From contig JAUCBN010000023.1 of assembly GCA_035048815.1 (NCBI GenBank), positions 1,061,501 to 1,125,500 of the forward strand: 64,000 nucleotides of DNA. The letters are read 5' to 3'. Shown one piece after another: positions 35,296 through 47,060 of the stretch. How positions within the stretch are numbered: position 1 is the first letter of the stretch; every line of letters begins with the position of its first letter. The stretch comes from Abelmoschus esculentus. Taxonomy: Eukaryota > Streptophyta > Magnoliopsida > Malvales > Malvaceae. The translations under genes were made by a program, and so were the position numbers. The notes under the pieces were generated by a model. That model made no database searches, had not been told where the DNA came from, and was given only the letters and a program-made list of their open reading frames with translations.

Positions 35296-35801
35296 GGGAT
35301 TTAAGACAAGGGCATCTGGACCCGATGAGCCTACAGGACAAATCAATCTTGGGAATGCACCGGCGATGAATAACCGGCGGAAACGCGGCGGAGTGCAAAC
35401 AGGAAAGGGCTCCCGCTGCTTCTTCAAACGAGTTTCCAGTGACATAACCGATGCATGATCGGCCTCGTGCAGGCGATCGAAGAGTGTCTTGTTTTGTTAT
35501 TTTCATAGACTAGCAGAGGGACTTGTGTCTCCAGACAACATCCCAAGAGTTTCACCACATTTCTATGGTTGATTTGGGATGACACAATAACTTCATTAAT
35601 GAATTGTTGAACTTGGCTTGGATCTCCAATGATGGACTTCTTTATAGCAACACTCCGGCCATCGGGCAATATTCCTTTGTAAACAGTACCCTGACCTCCA
35701 CGTCCGAAAATTCGACCAGAGCAAGAACTGTTCACTACTTCGCCTGTGTTGTAACAAAACGACATGCATCCGGTCGAATATGTGCAAGTGGTTTCAATCA
35801 T
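35296..35801 (-). pseudogene. Wall-associated receptor kinase-like (WAKL) kinase fragment
   Basis: The minus strand encodes a piece of a WAK/WAKL kinase N-lobe: RIFGRGGQGTVYKGILPDGR (Gly loop), VAIKKS (catalytic Lys), QFINEVIVSSQINHRNVVKL and LGCCLETQVPLLVYE. After that the frame degenerates. A second frame (35506-35291) still shows EEAAGALSCLHSAAFPPVIHRRC, the decayed counterpart of the family's helix E and the start of the catalytic loop (HRD has become HRR). The DFG region, the extracellular part and the transmembrane part are absent. The fragment has shifted frames and lost catalytic residues, so it is a dead gene piece. Confidence 0.85.
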
Positions 35802-36363
35802 GTATATGATTAAAATGAGATGTGCAACCCCACCGCTTTTATAGTATAGGTCATAATTTTTTTTTAAGATTAATGTCTCTTGTCTCTCTTATGGGGAGGT
35901 GATCTTCCGTATCCACTCTACGAGGGTATCGGAAAATAGCGTATTGATTTCTTTACATGGTTGAACCATCTCGGGCGAGATTTCCTTATGAAATTTAAGT
36001 TTCTTTCAACACATTTTTCCTGTGAGTGAAGAGAAAGATCAGTAAAAGAATTTCATTTTCAATTCAATTGGCTTTTCGCCTAACATCTTAACAATTTCTG
36101 ATATCAGAAAATACATCGGTATCTAAATTCATGGTGTAGTTCCCTTTTTTTTTTTTTTTTTTTTTCTCTCTGAACAAATCTATACTTTCCTCAATGCTCA
36201 AATGGAGTGGTTTTTCCACTTCCCCCACGTCCAATGAGCAGAGACACAAAGAAAGGAGGGAAACTCAGCTAATATTACATATCTCAACCAATATCCCACT
36301 CTCTGTACACAATTTAACCAAAGGGACCTTGATGTTTCCCTACCACTTTCGTCCTTCGGCTCG
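35802..36363. other. Intergenic spacer
   Basis: No gene is supported. It has two long T runs (near 35857 and 36147) and lies downstream of the WD40 fragment. Confidence 0.4.
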
Positions 36364-36961
36364 TTAGATGCGAACCGGCAATCCAAAATTTTGGAAAGTT
36401 TTGATCTTACCTCGTAGCCCGGCAGCCACAATCACCATACCCCAGGCTGAGATGTTTGGGTTAACACCAGGGGAGAAGTCCACAATGATATTGGGGCTCC
36501 TGGGCCGAGTTGCCAAAAGAAGTTTCTCCTCTGGCCATGTAGCCGAGATTCTATCAAAGAAGTAGCTATTGGTGGCGCTAGAAATGATCCCGTGGAGAGG
36601 GCTATTGGTGCACCGGATGCTGATAAGAAACCCTCATTTCCATTGTAATCCTCGACGGGTGTAGGCGGGTGATTGCCTGTTGAAACTTCATCAATAGGGT
36701 CGTCAAAAGAATTTTGGTCATTCAATTGAGAATCTCCTAGCCCCCATGTGTCGACCATGCCTGGCCAAGGGATGGCCACCGATACACTTTTACAATGAAA
36801 ATGTTCATAAGAGCATGTTACTGTGACTACTTTGTTTCTGCTAGGCTGTGATTCCGCTTCTTGTTTCCACACATAAACATAAGAGTCCTCGCTAGCAGAG
36901 ACGACATATTTTCCGTTTGCCGTAACAGAAGCTGAGATTTGGCTGTTTGTGTTCCGAAATC
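36364..36961 (-). pseudogene. WD40-repeat protein (WDR44-like), C-terminal exon fragment, frameshifted
   Basis: From a splice-acceptor-like TGACAG at 36962-36967 the minus strand reads FRNTNSQISASVTANGKYVV then SASEDSYVYVWK, a last WD40 blade. It continues YEHFHCKSVSVAIPWPGM, NHPPTPVED and EGFLSASG. Near 36613 the frame must shift by one base to continue as SPLHGIISSATNSYFFDRIS, ATWPEEKLLLATRPRSPNII, VDFSPGVNPNISAWGMVIV and TFQNFGLPVRI, ending at a stop at 36364. The second frame is the family's normal C-terminus, so a base appears to have been lost. The upstream WD40 exons are missing; retrotransposon debris lies on that side instead. The family is a plant transducin/WD40 group resembling WDR44. 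It is either a pseudogene or the surviving end of one. Confidence 0.85.
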
Positions 36962-37501
36962 CTGTCATGTAATCAACAGCAACTTCAGCTGAATCAGCAC
37001 CACTCCAGAATTTTATATCAATACATACTAGACGACAACAGTGAAACCTTTTCAAGGGCAACAAGCAAATTTAGCATTCAAATCTAAAACCGAAATACCA
37101 ACTTTAAAGAGTTGATATGTGGACCATGATACACCAGTACATATCATCTCTATTAGTTGAGGTACGTATGAATATGAAGTCATCTTCAGTCTCCCCTACT
37201 TCCTAGTTCTCAGCGAAAACCTCTATCATCTATGCTCAATCCTTTCCAAATCCAACCAACCTTGTATTTATTATTTATATTGCACAAATCAGTTTCAAAC
37301 AATCAAGAGCACGTGTGACTATCTCGTCATTCCTGGTGGACCTGGCTAATTCTTGGTCCAACCATGGACCTGATGGCTATGTATGAAGTGAATGTGAATT
37401 CCTGATAGCTTCGTAGCCGAGTCAAGAAAGAACTCATAGTGTCATCTGTCTGTATGTAATTGCCATACAATGCTGGTTATGTCCACCCCTCTCACCTCGA
37501 G
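36962..37501. other. Unassigned DNA between WD40 and LINE fragments
   Basis: No frame is supported. It may hold more decayed LINE sequence or former WD40 introns; I could not match it to either. Confidence 0.35.
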
Positions 37502-37990
37502 CTACAGGATATGGACGAGGCAAATATAAGCTGTAGCCCTGCCGGACCTCGTCACGTTTGTGTCTTGCCTCCTGATCTTAGTTCCTTCTGCGTTCCGGGA
37601 TGATTGTAATGGATGATCTGGTCCTAAACTTTCCACTTTGTGCCAGGAAAACAAGCACAGGTTTAGATGCATGATACAAGCCTCAGTCCATTTAAGTAGG
37701 AAATCCATAACCATTCACTATGATTCCAGCACATTCTCAACCATGTTCCTCCCAGTGAGAAAAGCACACTAGTTCTGTAAAATAAGGTCTGACAGATTTA
37801 CTTTCATTACATTAGTAATAATCTTGGTGATACATTTGTATATAAGGTTGCAGCAAGACACCACCTTGGGAACAAGAGTAACAGCAGTTGGGAAAAAGTA
37901 TTGGATCCCTTTTAGGACATCATCACTCCAAGCTGTCTGGAAGAACTTAGCAGTATAACCATCTGACTTCAAGCTGTCTTTATCTTTACA
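37502..37990 (-). mobile_element. LINE (non-LTR retrotransposon) reverse-transcriptase remnant
   Basis: The minus strand shows decayed pieces of the reverse transcriptase in the right order: SDGYTAKFFQTAWS then DDVLKGIQYFF, then TLVPKV, then SCCNLIYKCITKIITN, then (across a stop) CAFLTGRNMVENVL. A weak RQG-like block follows near 37545. These correspond to the plant LINE segments GPDGF..FFK, VPK, RPISLCNVIYKIISK, NQSAF..GR and RQGDPLSP. Stops and small deletions make it inactive. No target duplication or poly-A tail was located. Confidence 0.75.
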
Positions 37991-39452
37991 TTTCCCTGAA
38001 ACATAGAAATGAAGACAAAAACACAAGGAAGAAAGGTTAAAAAGAAATGCTGGTGAGAAATGAAGTAAGTTGAGAGATATTAGGAAGACAAAGACACATG
38101 CACATGGAGAAATTAAATGGTGAGAGAAGAAGGACAAGTGCATTAAAAGCAATGGGGATTAGATTTGAGATTAGGGTTCAAACTTTGAGCTGGAACTGAA
38201 AGACAACACATGCAGCAATCAATGTGATGCAATCATAAATTAATTATGCAGTTTTCTTTCAGCTTTTTTCTTGCTTTGATCTCAAGAATGCTTAGATTTT
38301 TTTGGCACCGTTTATCTTATAGTTTATGTTCGAGATTTATAGTTTTTTTAACAATATCATTATTGAAGTTTATGATTCATGTTCGAGATTATTGTACTGC
38401 AGTTTTTGTATATGGACAAAATGCATAAAAATATTCAATGAGAATGATGAGCAAAATTCAGACAGTATTCATGTGAAATGGGGTATGGTTTTTACGAAAG
38501 GATGTTAAATTATGAGTTCCAGAAGGGAGAAATAATGTTTTTAAATAAAGTGATGAATTCGAGTTAAAAATTTGTTTTTAATTTGATATTTGATTCGATT
38601 TAATTTTAAATATATTAAAAACATTTATATAAGAGTGTGCACAATCGGGTTCGGTTAATTATTAAAAAATTATTTTAATTAATCAGTAAATTAAAATTAT
38701 TCGATTCTCGACCTTAAACCATATCAATTAAACAAAAAATAATTGATAATTTAATTGAATATTCACGCTGGTTAAAAGATTTTTTATTTTATTTATTAAA
38801 ATATCAAATATGATAATATCATAGATTTAATAGTTGTTTGATTGCGGTAAAAATACAAAAATAATTAAAATGTCAAAAATAAAAGTTCACTTTATATTAC
38901 TCGGATTCATGACCAAAAAATCTTTAAAAAACAAAGGTGTATCAAAATTTCTGGATTATAATATATTTTAATATATAAAATTTATAATTTCGTCCAAAAC
39001 TATAAATTATAACTGAACTTAAATATTGTTTTTAAAAAATCATACCAAAACTGAAATATTTAATTTAGATGATTAACTATTCAAAATTTTTAAATTAATT
39101 TAATTTAATTTTATCAAAAGTTTTAATTATCTAAAAATGGTTAAAGATTATATTAAGGATAATTTTTTATGATTAATAAATTTTGGAAGATATAACAAAA
39201 TTACATGTCACCATAACTAAATTGAACATGTTCCATGTACCATTGACAAAGATATGACAACACCCTAACCCTACACCTTTAATCACATCTTAACCCACAA
39301 CCTCCACCAAGTCTCATCCCACCTACAATTACACCCATATTCACCTCTATTTTTTCATAATATTTTACAAAGTATATATTTTAATAAGAATAAAAATAAA
39401 GATTTATATTTAATACACGAATCGTGAAAATAAAAAATATATTATAAATATG
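37991..39452. other. AT-rich intergenic DNA
   Basis: No gene is supported. GTGTGCACAATCGGGTTCGG at about 38635 resembles the start of the CCGAATTAA repeat family and is followed by some 150 bases of related sequence. Confidence 0.4.
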
Positions 39453-39613
39453 TACGAGCCTTGTGGCCTAAGTGATTAAAAGAACAATTGTTGTTTATAA
39501 AGGTCACGGGTTCGAACACCAATGATGTCAGCAAAGTGATTGAGCAATCAATGTTAAATAGTAGAAATTATATATTAGAACAGATACTACTGTAATCATT
39601 ATTTGCTAATTCA
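39453..39613 (+). mobile_element. tRNA-derived SINE, copy 3 (best preserved)
   Basis: An A box (TGGCCTAAGTGA, 39464-39475) and a canonical B box (GGGTTCGAACACC, 39508-39520) are about 33 bases apart, as in pol III genes. They are followed by AATGATGTCAGCAAAGTGA and an AT-rich tail. It shares most words with the copies at 22013 and 32401. It cannot form a complete tRNA with a normal anticodon stem, so it is a retroposon. Confidence 0.75.
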
Positions 39614-39941
39614 AAAAAATATACATTATAAATATTTTAATTTTAAAATTTAAAATTTATAGGATATTAAGTTCGTGTTTAAAGGTTCAGAACGTATGAG
39701 TTATAATTTGATCGATTGATCTTATAACTTATGATATAATTTCTCGTAAAACGGAGTAATTATTTATATACAAAAGTATTACTTTGAACTAAAAAAACAT
39801 CTGGTTTGGCTTCGTCTCCCCAGAATCAAAGGGTACTCTCCCTTCATGGCTAATTTACATTTCTAACCCTTTTTTTATATATAAATAACAAGGAGTTTAG
39901 TAGTAATAAATATTCTGAATTTCACTTCGGTATTTTCCACG

Positions 39942-40934
39942 TCAACATCTCCAGTCCAGACGGACCTCACCGGGACCCACGACATGCTGACTAGGCTTCC
40001 GAAACGATACCATGTGGCTGCTAACCATGAAGGCAGTTACACGATCAGAAACCCTAATGTCATCCATCTTCAATTCCTGTAACCGCCGCACGTATTCCGG
40101 CACGTGAAGGAGGTCCCACAGGACCCCCACACCACCGGGCTTCAACACCCGCACCATCTCTCCCAGCACCCGCACCCTCTCCGCCGCCGCCTCCACTGTC
40201 CGGTGGCCGTATTCTTTTCCCACGGTGTGCACGAACACGGCGGAAACCACCACGTCGAAGTAGTTGTCCCCGAACGGTAGGCTTCTCACGTCGCCTTCTC
40301 TGCACGTCACGTACTCCCCCACACCTGTTACAGTTTTTAAAATCACCATTTTCAGCAAAAATGAGAAGAAATAAAAGAAAACGACCCGACCCGACCCGAC
40401 AAAGTGGTTCGTTTAGAATGATGGGAAAACGAACAGTCACAAACCTTCCACGTTGGCGGTTCGCAGCGTAGACAAAGTGGTTCGTTTAGAAGGATCCAAC
40501 CCGACAACCCGACCCGAACTACCGCTTTTCTTCAGTTGGGTCGCCACCGCATTGAGAAGAATACCTCTGCCGCACCCAATATCAAGCGCCAGCTTCACTG
40601 TTGACCAGTCGTTAACCGATCCCACCATTCGCTGCGCCATTTCGTAATGCAACGGCCCGGCGGAGTAAAAGAAGTTAGCCGCCGCGAAGAACAAGCACAC
40701 AGCCGAAATCGCCGTGACGCAGCCGCTGAACCCGGCGGCGAAACGGGCTGCTCCGGGACTCGAGATGAAAGATTGGAAGAAGTGGAAGATGGATTCGAAG
40801 TAGAAAAGGAAGAAAAGGGAAAGTAGTGAGAAACAAACAGCATGAAATAGAAGGAAAACTAGTGTTTGCCACTGGTCCATGCCGTAAACAGCATAGATCT
40901 GAGTCCAGTCTCTGCTACAATTGCTTTTCCCCAT
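39942..40934 (-). CDS. Membrane-anchored SAM-dependent methyltransferase
   Basis: A class I methyltransferase whose substrate is not known. Two exons, 40934-40445 and 40324-39942, give 290 residues in frame. The N-terminus carries two hydrophobic segments (about residues 23-55 and 68-90), so the enzyme is probably membrane-bound. SAM-binding motif I, LDIGCGRG, is at residues 117-124. Motif II is VVGLDPS, and exon 2 holds the later motifs VTCREGDVRSLPFGDNYFDV, VSAVFVHTV and EMVRVLKPGG. The N-terminal SRDWTQIYAVYGMDQWQTL block is conserved among plant homologs as I recall them. I chose MGKSNC as the start; an in-frame ATG six codons earlier (40952) is possible. Confidence 0.88.
40398..40491. 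repeat. 21-bp coding segment duplicated into the adjacent intron
   Basis: The string GACAAAGTGGTTCGTTTAGA plus one more A is present at 40471-40491 (coding, exon 1 end) and again at 40398-40418 (intron). Each copy is next to a run of ACCCG/CCGAC units, which may have guided the duplication. Confidence 0.8.
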
Positions 40935-41735
40935 TGATCTCTGCAACAACAAAAAAAACCCAGAAATCTAAAAAAACACGAAAGTAACTCGAAATTTAAA
41001 ACAACAGAAACACTTCAGAGATGGGTTTTCTATAAATTGATCTGATCAATCAAATTAAGCTCATTTTGTTTAAGGAACATCTGCTGGGTGAGTGATCCGA
41101 GAATTGATCACTGAAAAAGAGAGAAGATCAGAGAAAACAGGGCCTGATCCAAACAGAATAAAGGAAGAAAATAAAGGACAAAGGGAACAAATGGATCAAG
41201 ATTTATGGTTTTGATGAATCACGAAACTGCAGAAATGTCAGTGGTACTGAAATTCAAAGGATAAACTGAGAATGATCTCCCATGCAACTAACCATTTCTT
41301 TTTATGAATTTTTCACGCGCTTTCAAAATCTTCTTTTGTGGGGTGGATTTGAATTCTTTTGGGAAAGGAAAACAAAATTATATCTTTTTTCGTTTAAAAA
41401 TTCAGTGGGAAAATGCAAGGATTTTCTTAGAGAAAGCGAAGGAAAATGAGAGTGAGGTTCTGTTATCTATAATTCTGTATTTCTAGAGCTGATTGGAGGA
41501 TTTGTTAATAAATTTTAATATATTATTATATTCTTAATCGGAAATGCTTATAATATCATTTTTATTTAAAATAGTATGCGTTAAATGAGTAAGGACAAAA
41601 TATAGCATCTAAGTTTGACAAAAAAAACTGTTTAATATTATTAATTACGCTCTTGACTTATCTGTGTATTATATTAAGTTAAAAAATATTAAATCAATTC
41701 GTTTAAAAACGGTACAAAATATTAATTAACCTAGG
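40935..41735. other. 5' flank of the methyltransferase gene
   Basis: Promoter and leader of the minus-strand methyltransferase probably lie in the first 300 bases. No other gene is supported. Confidence 0.4.
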
Positions 41736-42257
41736 TAGGGGTAATTATTCGATCGAGTCAAGTTAAAAATTTTGAGTTATTCGAGTTGACGACTCATATT
41801 TTATAATTCAAATTTTATTTGAAATTTATTCGGTTCGAATCAAGTTTAAAAATTCGAGTCGAATTGAATCGAGTTGAGTTTTTAATTTCTTATAAATATT
41901 TAATTATAATTATGTATCATGTTATAGTACGACTTGATTTCAATTTAAACGACTATCTAATCATATAAGATATTATATATATTTTTTTCTTATATAGTAA
42001 TATTTCTTTATATTTTTATATATCAAAATAAGTACTTATCATAAAAAATTGAGAGACTCATCTTAAACTTAAAAATAAATACTTTAATTACTAAAAAATT
42101 TGAGTTGTTCGAATTTTTATTTTACAATTCGAATTTTATTTAAAATTTTTTCGAGTCGAATCTATTCAAGTCAAGTCAAAAAAAGTCGAATATTTTCGCC
42201 TCGGATTGAATCAAGTTATTCGATTTCTCTAATCGAGTCGAGTTTTATTCACGCCTA
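41736..42257. mobile_element. hAT-like MITE, copy 2 of the CTCGACTCGA family
   Basis: Begins TAGGGGTAATTATTCGATCG and ends TTTTATTCACGCCTA. It aligns with the copy at 5179 through nearly its whole length (for example GATCGAGTC, ATAAATATTTAATT, TATAGTACGA, TTTAAACGA and ATCATATAAGATAT in the same order). The flanking octamers AACCTAGG (41728-41735) and AACTTAAG (42258-42265) match at six of eight bases, consistent with an aged target-site duplication. Confidence 0.8.
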
Positions 42258-42265
42258 AACTTAAG

Positions 42266-44610
42266 GTACGTTTGTGTTTTATTAAAATTATTATTTTAAT
42301 ATTTTTTATAATAAATTTCTAATTTATTGGTTAATTTTAAATATATATTATATTTAGCTATAAAATATTATTTAAATTAAAAATAATTAATACTACATAT
42401 TATAAATATTTATAATAAATTTAAGTAAAATATCAAATAACTTTATTTAAAATAAAATTTAAATTATTTAGTAAAATTCACTAATTTAATTATTTTTTAA
42501 TTGAATTTAATTTAATATTTACCTATAAATATAATTATATAATATTAAAAAAACATGTAAAAAAAATCAAAGCGTCCAAGTGACAAGTGTGATAAGAATT
42601 AAATAGATTGGGTCCCACTCCCAACAAGAAAGGAAAGGAGAAAAGAAAACGCGGGAATGACAGTCAAAAGACACTAATGCCCACAGGGGGAGGTGTTTTC
42701 GGTACGAATTTTTTTATTATTTATAGATTAAAAAATTCTACAATAGATATCGAACATTGTTAAACATTATTAAGATTAAATATTATTAAATATTATTAAA
42801 TTAATTAATAAAAATTTAAAATCATAAAAATCAATATGTAATTAATAAAAGAATGATAGACTCAATATATAATTAATAATTTTGCGTTGTGTCCTTGAGG
42901 TTTTTAATCTTTATTAATTAATTTAATATGTTCAACGGTGTTTAGTATTAGTGGTGTTCAACGATATTCGACGTCCGTTGTAGACTCATCCTTATAGATT
43001 ATTATTATTATCTATTTAACAATTTAAATACAAAGCAAAATTTTAAATCGAGTAAAATTATAAAAAACTTATACTTCATTCGTCCCATAAATAATATCCC
43101 TTGTTAACTTTTTGAAAGTTAATTTTTTAAAACTTTAACTATAATTATATTAAATATTTTAAATAATTATTTTTTTATAAATTACATATTTAAAATCTAC
43201 AGATTTTTAAAAAATATATTTTTTATATTTTTATCAATAATAAATTTTAAATAATCAATAGTTAAAATTAAAAAGTTTGACCTAGAAAAATCAATAAGAG
43301 AAAATATTTATGGGACAAAAGAAATATAAATTTTAAAAATCTAATAGTATTTTATTCGTATAATATATTCCCCCTCCATCTAATTTTTTTTTACTTTTAT
43401 CCCTCTATTTAAATTCTTATTAAAATAATTTTTTTTATGAATTTATTTCCTATTTTTAAATATTTATGTTTTTCCTCTCAACCTCAAATGCTGGCGGTCC
43501 CAATGATTAGACGTACCTAACCCATGCATAATGGAATTCAAAGAATCAAACCTAACATTTGACTTGTGTTTCTTAAATATTGTGAAACATCAACCTTTTT
43601 CAAAGTCTAAACATGGAATTCAGCATACTGTTTTGTCAACGAAATAATATTCAAATTCAAACCCGAATTTAATTAGAAGATAGCTACAGAGGATGCTGTC
43701 ACCAGGGAAAATGTAATCAGAACCATTGACTTGGGATGAAGTGTGTAGTTTCCAGGATATTATGGCCTCCTGTATACAGAAAAGGAAGTGTTGCGACGTA
43801 AAAATCCGATAAGAATTCCGATATCGGAAATATAACTGGAATTGTCTCAATGGAGGTTTATGGTTTCACATCCTAATTCTTAGCATTGCTTTGTCAGTAG
43901 GATGAATGGATGGATGAAGCAACATTCTTATGCTTTTCAGATTCCTGGAAAATGCAGGAAAATCAACAGTCTTTAACAGAGAAGAAAATGCAGCATATAT
44001 CCATTTTGGATTACTTGTGAAACAATGAAGAAAAGATGTATTTCTTGGAAGCGAAAATCATAATCGAGTATGCGTCCAAAACTTATGTATAAGTTCAGTT
44101 CTCTAAGCTTCTCTTGGTATAGAAGAATCAGCTTAAGCTTTCTCATAATGAAGAATCTCCATTAATGACATCAAAATTTCCATTAGAAAAGCGTAAAAAG
44201 TCGAGCAACCTGCGATGGTAAGATCGGAACTGAAGGTGAAGTCAATCATCAGACTTTGGAAACTTTCATACCCTTGAAACAGAGAACATATTTCAGTAGA
44301 CACTTCTTGAGTCGATTGTTAGTGGTACCGGCAACACATCAGCATCCTTCTCAGAATACGCTCGATCTGGAATAGTTCGACAAAGACACTACAAAGAAAT
44401 GATAGGAAAATATTATAAAACTGCTTATTACAGGTGAGTAAAAAAAGGGTTTTGGTGGAAACATGGTGCAAAATGTTTGAATCACATGATTGATGATACA
44501 TGAAAAAGATGTGGGATGACTTGAAATGTTTATTTTCCATCTCGAGCTTACCATCATAAGATTACCATATAATACTCCAGCATTACTGCCTTGGTAAGGT
44601 ATAGGAAGTT
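42266..44610. other. Intergenic region; its right end is the 3' flank of the HAL2-like gene
   Basis: 42266-43480 is AT-rich with no gene. From about 43480 to 44610 the base composition is more balanced, but I found no protein frame that I can support on either strand. Part of it may be a long 3' UTR. Confidence 0.4.
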
Positions 44611-47060
44611 TCATAGATTAGAAGAATCCCAGCTTGCATATACAGCCCCGATGATTTTATCATGCAGTACTTCTCCGGAGCAAACAATAATCCCTCGGTC
44701 AAGACCTTCTAAGTACAGTCCTCGACTGAAGTCCAAGGGACGACCTCCTGCATCCGTTACAACCCCACCAGCCTCTTCTACGATGACAACACCGGCAGCA
44801 TGATCCCATATCTTTTCTTTGTACCCGGATCTTGCAAACTTTATAAAAACCTCAGCATCTCCCCGAGCTATTGCTGCATATTTTACCATGCTATGGACTT
44901 GCATAGGTTGGTTTCTGCCATTAGAACGTATGAAAAGATATATTAGGACCAAACAAGAAGATGGCCCCGTAAACACCATAGAATTTCTAATCAATATTCT
45001 AGTTGATTTTTCTCAAACTTTAACAGGAAATTTAGAAATGAACTAGGAGTGAAAATAAAAATAACACACTTGAGACCTATGCTGTTAGCAAGTTCCGCGG
45101 TAAACAAGTGGTTTGAATTTGCCTTTTCCACAGGTTCGCAAAAAGTTGTCAGTGATGGATCATCAACAGGAGAAGCCTGTACCAATGTAGCAGAATTTGG
45201 CCATTCAAATTGCGTATCCCCGTGGATCAAAGGTTGCATCCATGCCTGACCACTTCCTCTCCTTGCATACATCACGCATCCTTTTTGCCAAACTTCAGAA
45301 GAAGGCGGAGTCTTTGGCATATTCTGATCACGTTGATGATTATAATTCAAGAATTCCTTTTTCATAGGGTAATTAGGGCAACCAAGAACTCCGAGAACTA
45401 GCTTTCCATCCTCGATCAAGGCTAGCGCTACAGCATACTGGTCACCACGTACAAAACCCAATGTCCCGTCAACGGGGTCCAGCACCCAGTGCCTTCCAGT
45501 TGGGCCCCCGGTTGAGTTGCATCGACTAATAGCTTCAAGGATATGTGAAGTCTCAAGAACTTTCTTTGGTGGCTGGAGACCATATTTTGGTGCTTCAGCT
45601 AAGCATTCATTCACAGTGTTGACAACAGCTGCAAGTAAACTTGCTGCATCAGACTTGGAGAGTGTTTGGACATCTTCTTCAGCAACAATGGACACACTCT
45701 GGCCTTCCAAGAATTCGGAAAGCAGCCAACTAACAGTTGCTTGGACACTCCAATCTGTTAACATAGAGAATCAATGAACAGATCAAAGTTGCACAAACAC
45801 CTTGCGAAAAATTAACACGAGTAGATAAAAAGTAGTCATTGAGTACAAAAGGAGAATAACAGATAAGTATATACTCCATAAGTATGATGATCTGCAATTC
45901 AAGTACAAGACCATCTCCACACACACACACAACACTTCCTCCCAAACGTAGAGGGAGAAAGCTTGATTCATGAAAGGAAAAAAGGGAAATAGAAAATCGA
46001 GATGGAAATCCAAATAATTTTTTAGGCATCTCGGTTGTATCATCTTTAATGGCTCAATCAATCAAACCAATAACACTATAACAGTACTAGAGCATCATGT
46101 GCTAGCACCGACACCTGCATTTCTGTCTACTAGCACACGACAACCATGAGTTGCATTCAACATAAACTACAACTGAACTCTCACGAATTTACTATTCAGT
46201 GTCCTAATCCCTTTCAATTGATGAACTTCCACCCTAGCTTCCCGAATATCGGTTTACTTGCATATATAAGTAGTGACCAAGGATTCAACTATAAACCATA
46301 ATAAATAAGTGCTATTTTCATATTAACTAAGTTTAATTTCATACGACAAGAGGTTTATAGAGTTCATTTCCATTATTCACTAATACCAGTGAATCCGGAC
46401 AAAACTGCAATCAAAATATAACCAAAGGCCCTGGTTTCCCAGCCAAACTGATCAGCTCAGAAATTAAAAAAGAACAACCAATTACACACTTTACCTAATT
46501 TCTTAAGTATTGGAACAAAGTTCTCAACATCTTCCTTAATGAATTTCCTTGGACAAAACTTACAGAAAGGAATTACTGCACCAAAATGGCAATACCCAAA
46601 CAACCTAATTTTTTTCATTCATTCAAACTATAGCAAAAAAAAAATTCCAATTTTTCTCTTTTATGCTAACTATCAGTCAATAAATGGCCTATATATACAC
46701 CGATCAAATTCCACATTGCAAATTCATACCCCCAAATCCCCAATTGAAAAGAAAAAGAAAAAACAAAATCAACCCATTGTCAATAGCCTCGTTCAAATCA
46801 AACCCATCAAAGAAAAAAAAAATTAAAACTAAACACCACCCAATTGAAGAAACCAAATTTCCAAAATGATTATAATTTGATGCAATAAAAAATAAAGCAC
46901 CTGCAACAGTAACAGGAGAATCATCATCCTTAGCCAAAACCTGTCGAGAAGCGGCAGAAACCAAGCTTTTTTGCACTTTCTGACATAAAGAACAAGCCAT
47001 ATGCACAATTCTAACAGCCAAATCCAACTCTTTTCCATACTTGTGATTCTCCTCCGTCAT
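44611..47060 (-). CDS. HAL2-like PAP phosphatase (3'(2'),5'-bisphosphate nucleotidase)
   Basis: Enzymes of this family hydrolyse 3'-phosphoadenosine 5'-phosphate to AMP, removing a by-product of sulfation that inhibits RNA exonucleases. Three exons (47060-46901, 45754-45070 and 44914-44611) give 382 residues in frame. The lithium-sensitive, magnesium-dependent phosphatase motifs are intact: EED at residues 79-81, DPVDGT at 146-151 and WDHAAG at 318-323, followed by VIVEEAGGVVTDAGG. The best match in memory is the Arabidopsis HAL2-like protein, once labelled mitochondrial. An in-frame ATG 17 codons upstream (47111) would add MKVFFSFVLLLRKIVSD, a hydrophobic/basic leader; which start is used decides the predicted location. 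Intron 1 is long, about 1.15 kb. Confidence 0.93.

Noticed and set aside
39453..39530. Possible tRNA gene
   Set aside because: A and B boxes are good, but the sequence between them does not form a normal anticodon arm and acceptor stem, and similar copies elsewhere carry AT-rich tails. A SINE explains it better.
43620..44614. Several minus-strand frames of 73-87 codons downstream of the HAL2-like gene
   Set aside because: They overlap each other in different frames and show no motif; 3' UTR or spacer is more likely.
46539..46869. Plus-strand frames in the long intron of the HAL2-like gene
   Set aside because: Low-complexity Lys/Asn/Pro sequence antisense to the gene, without a recognisable domain.
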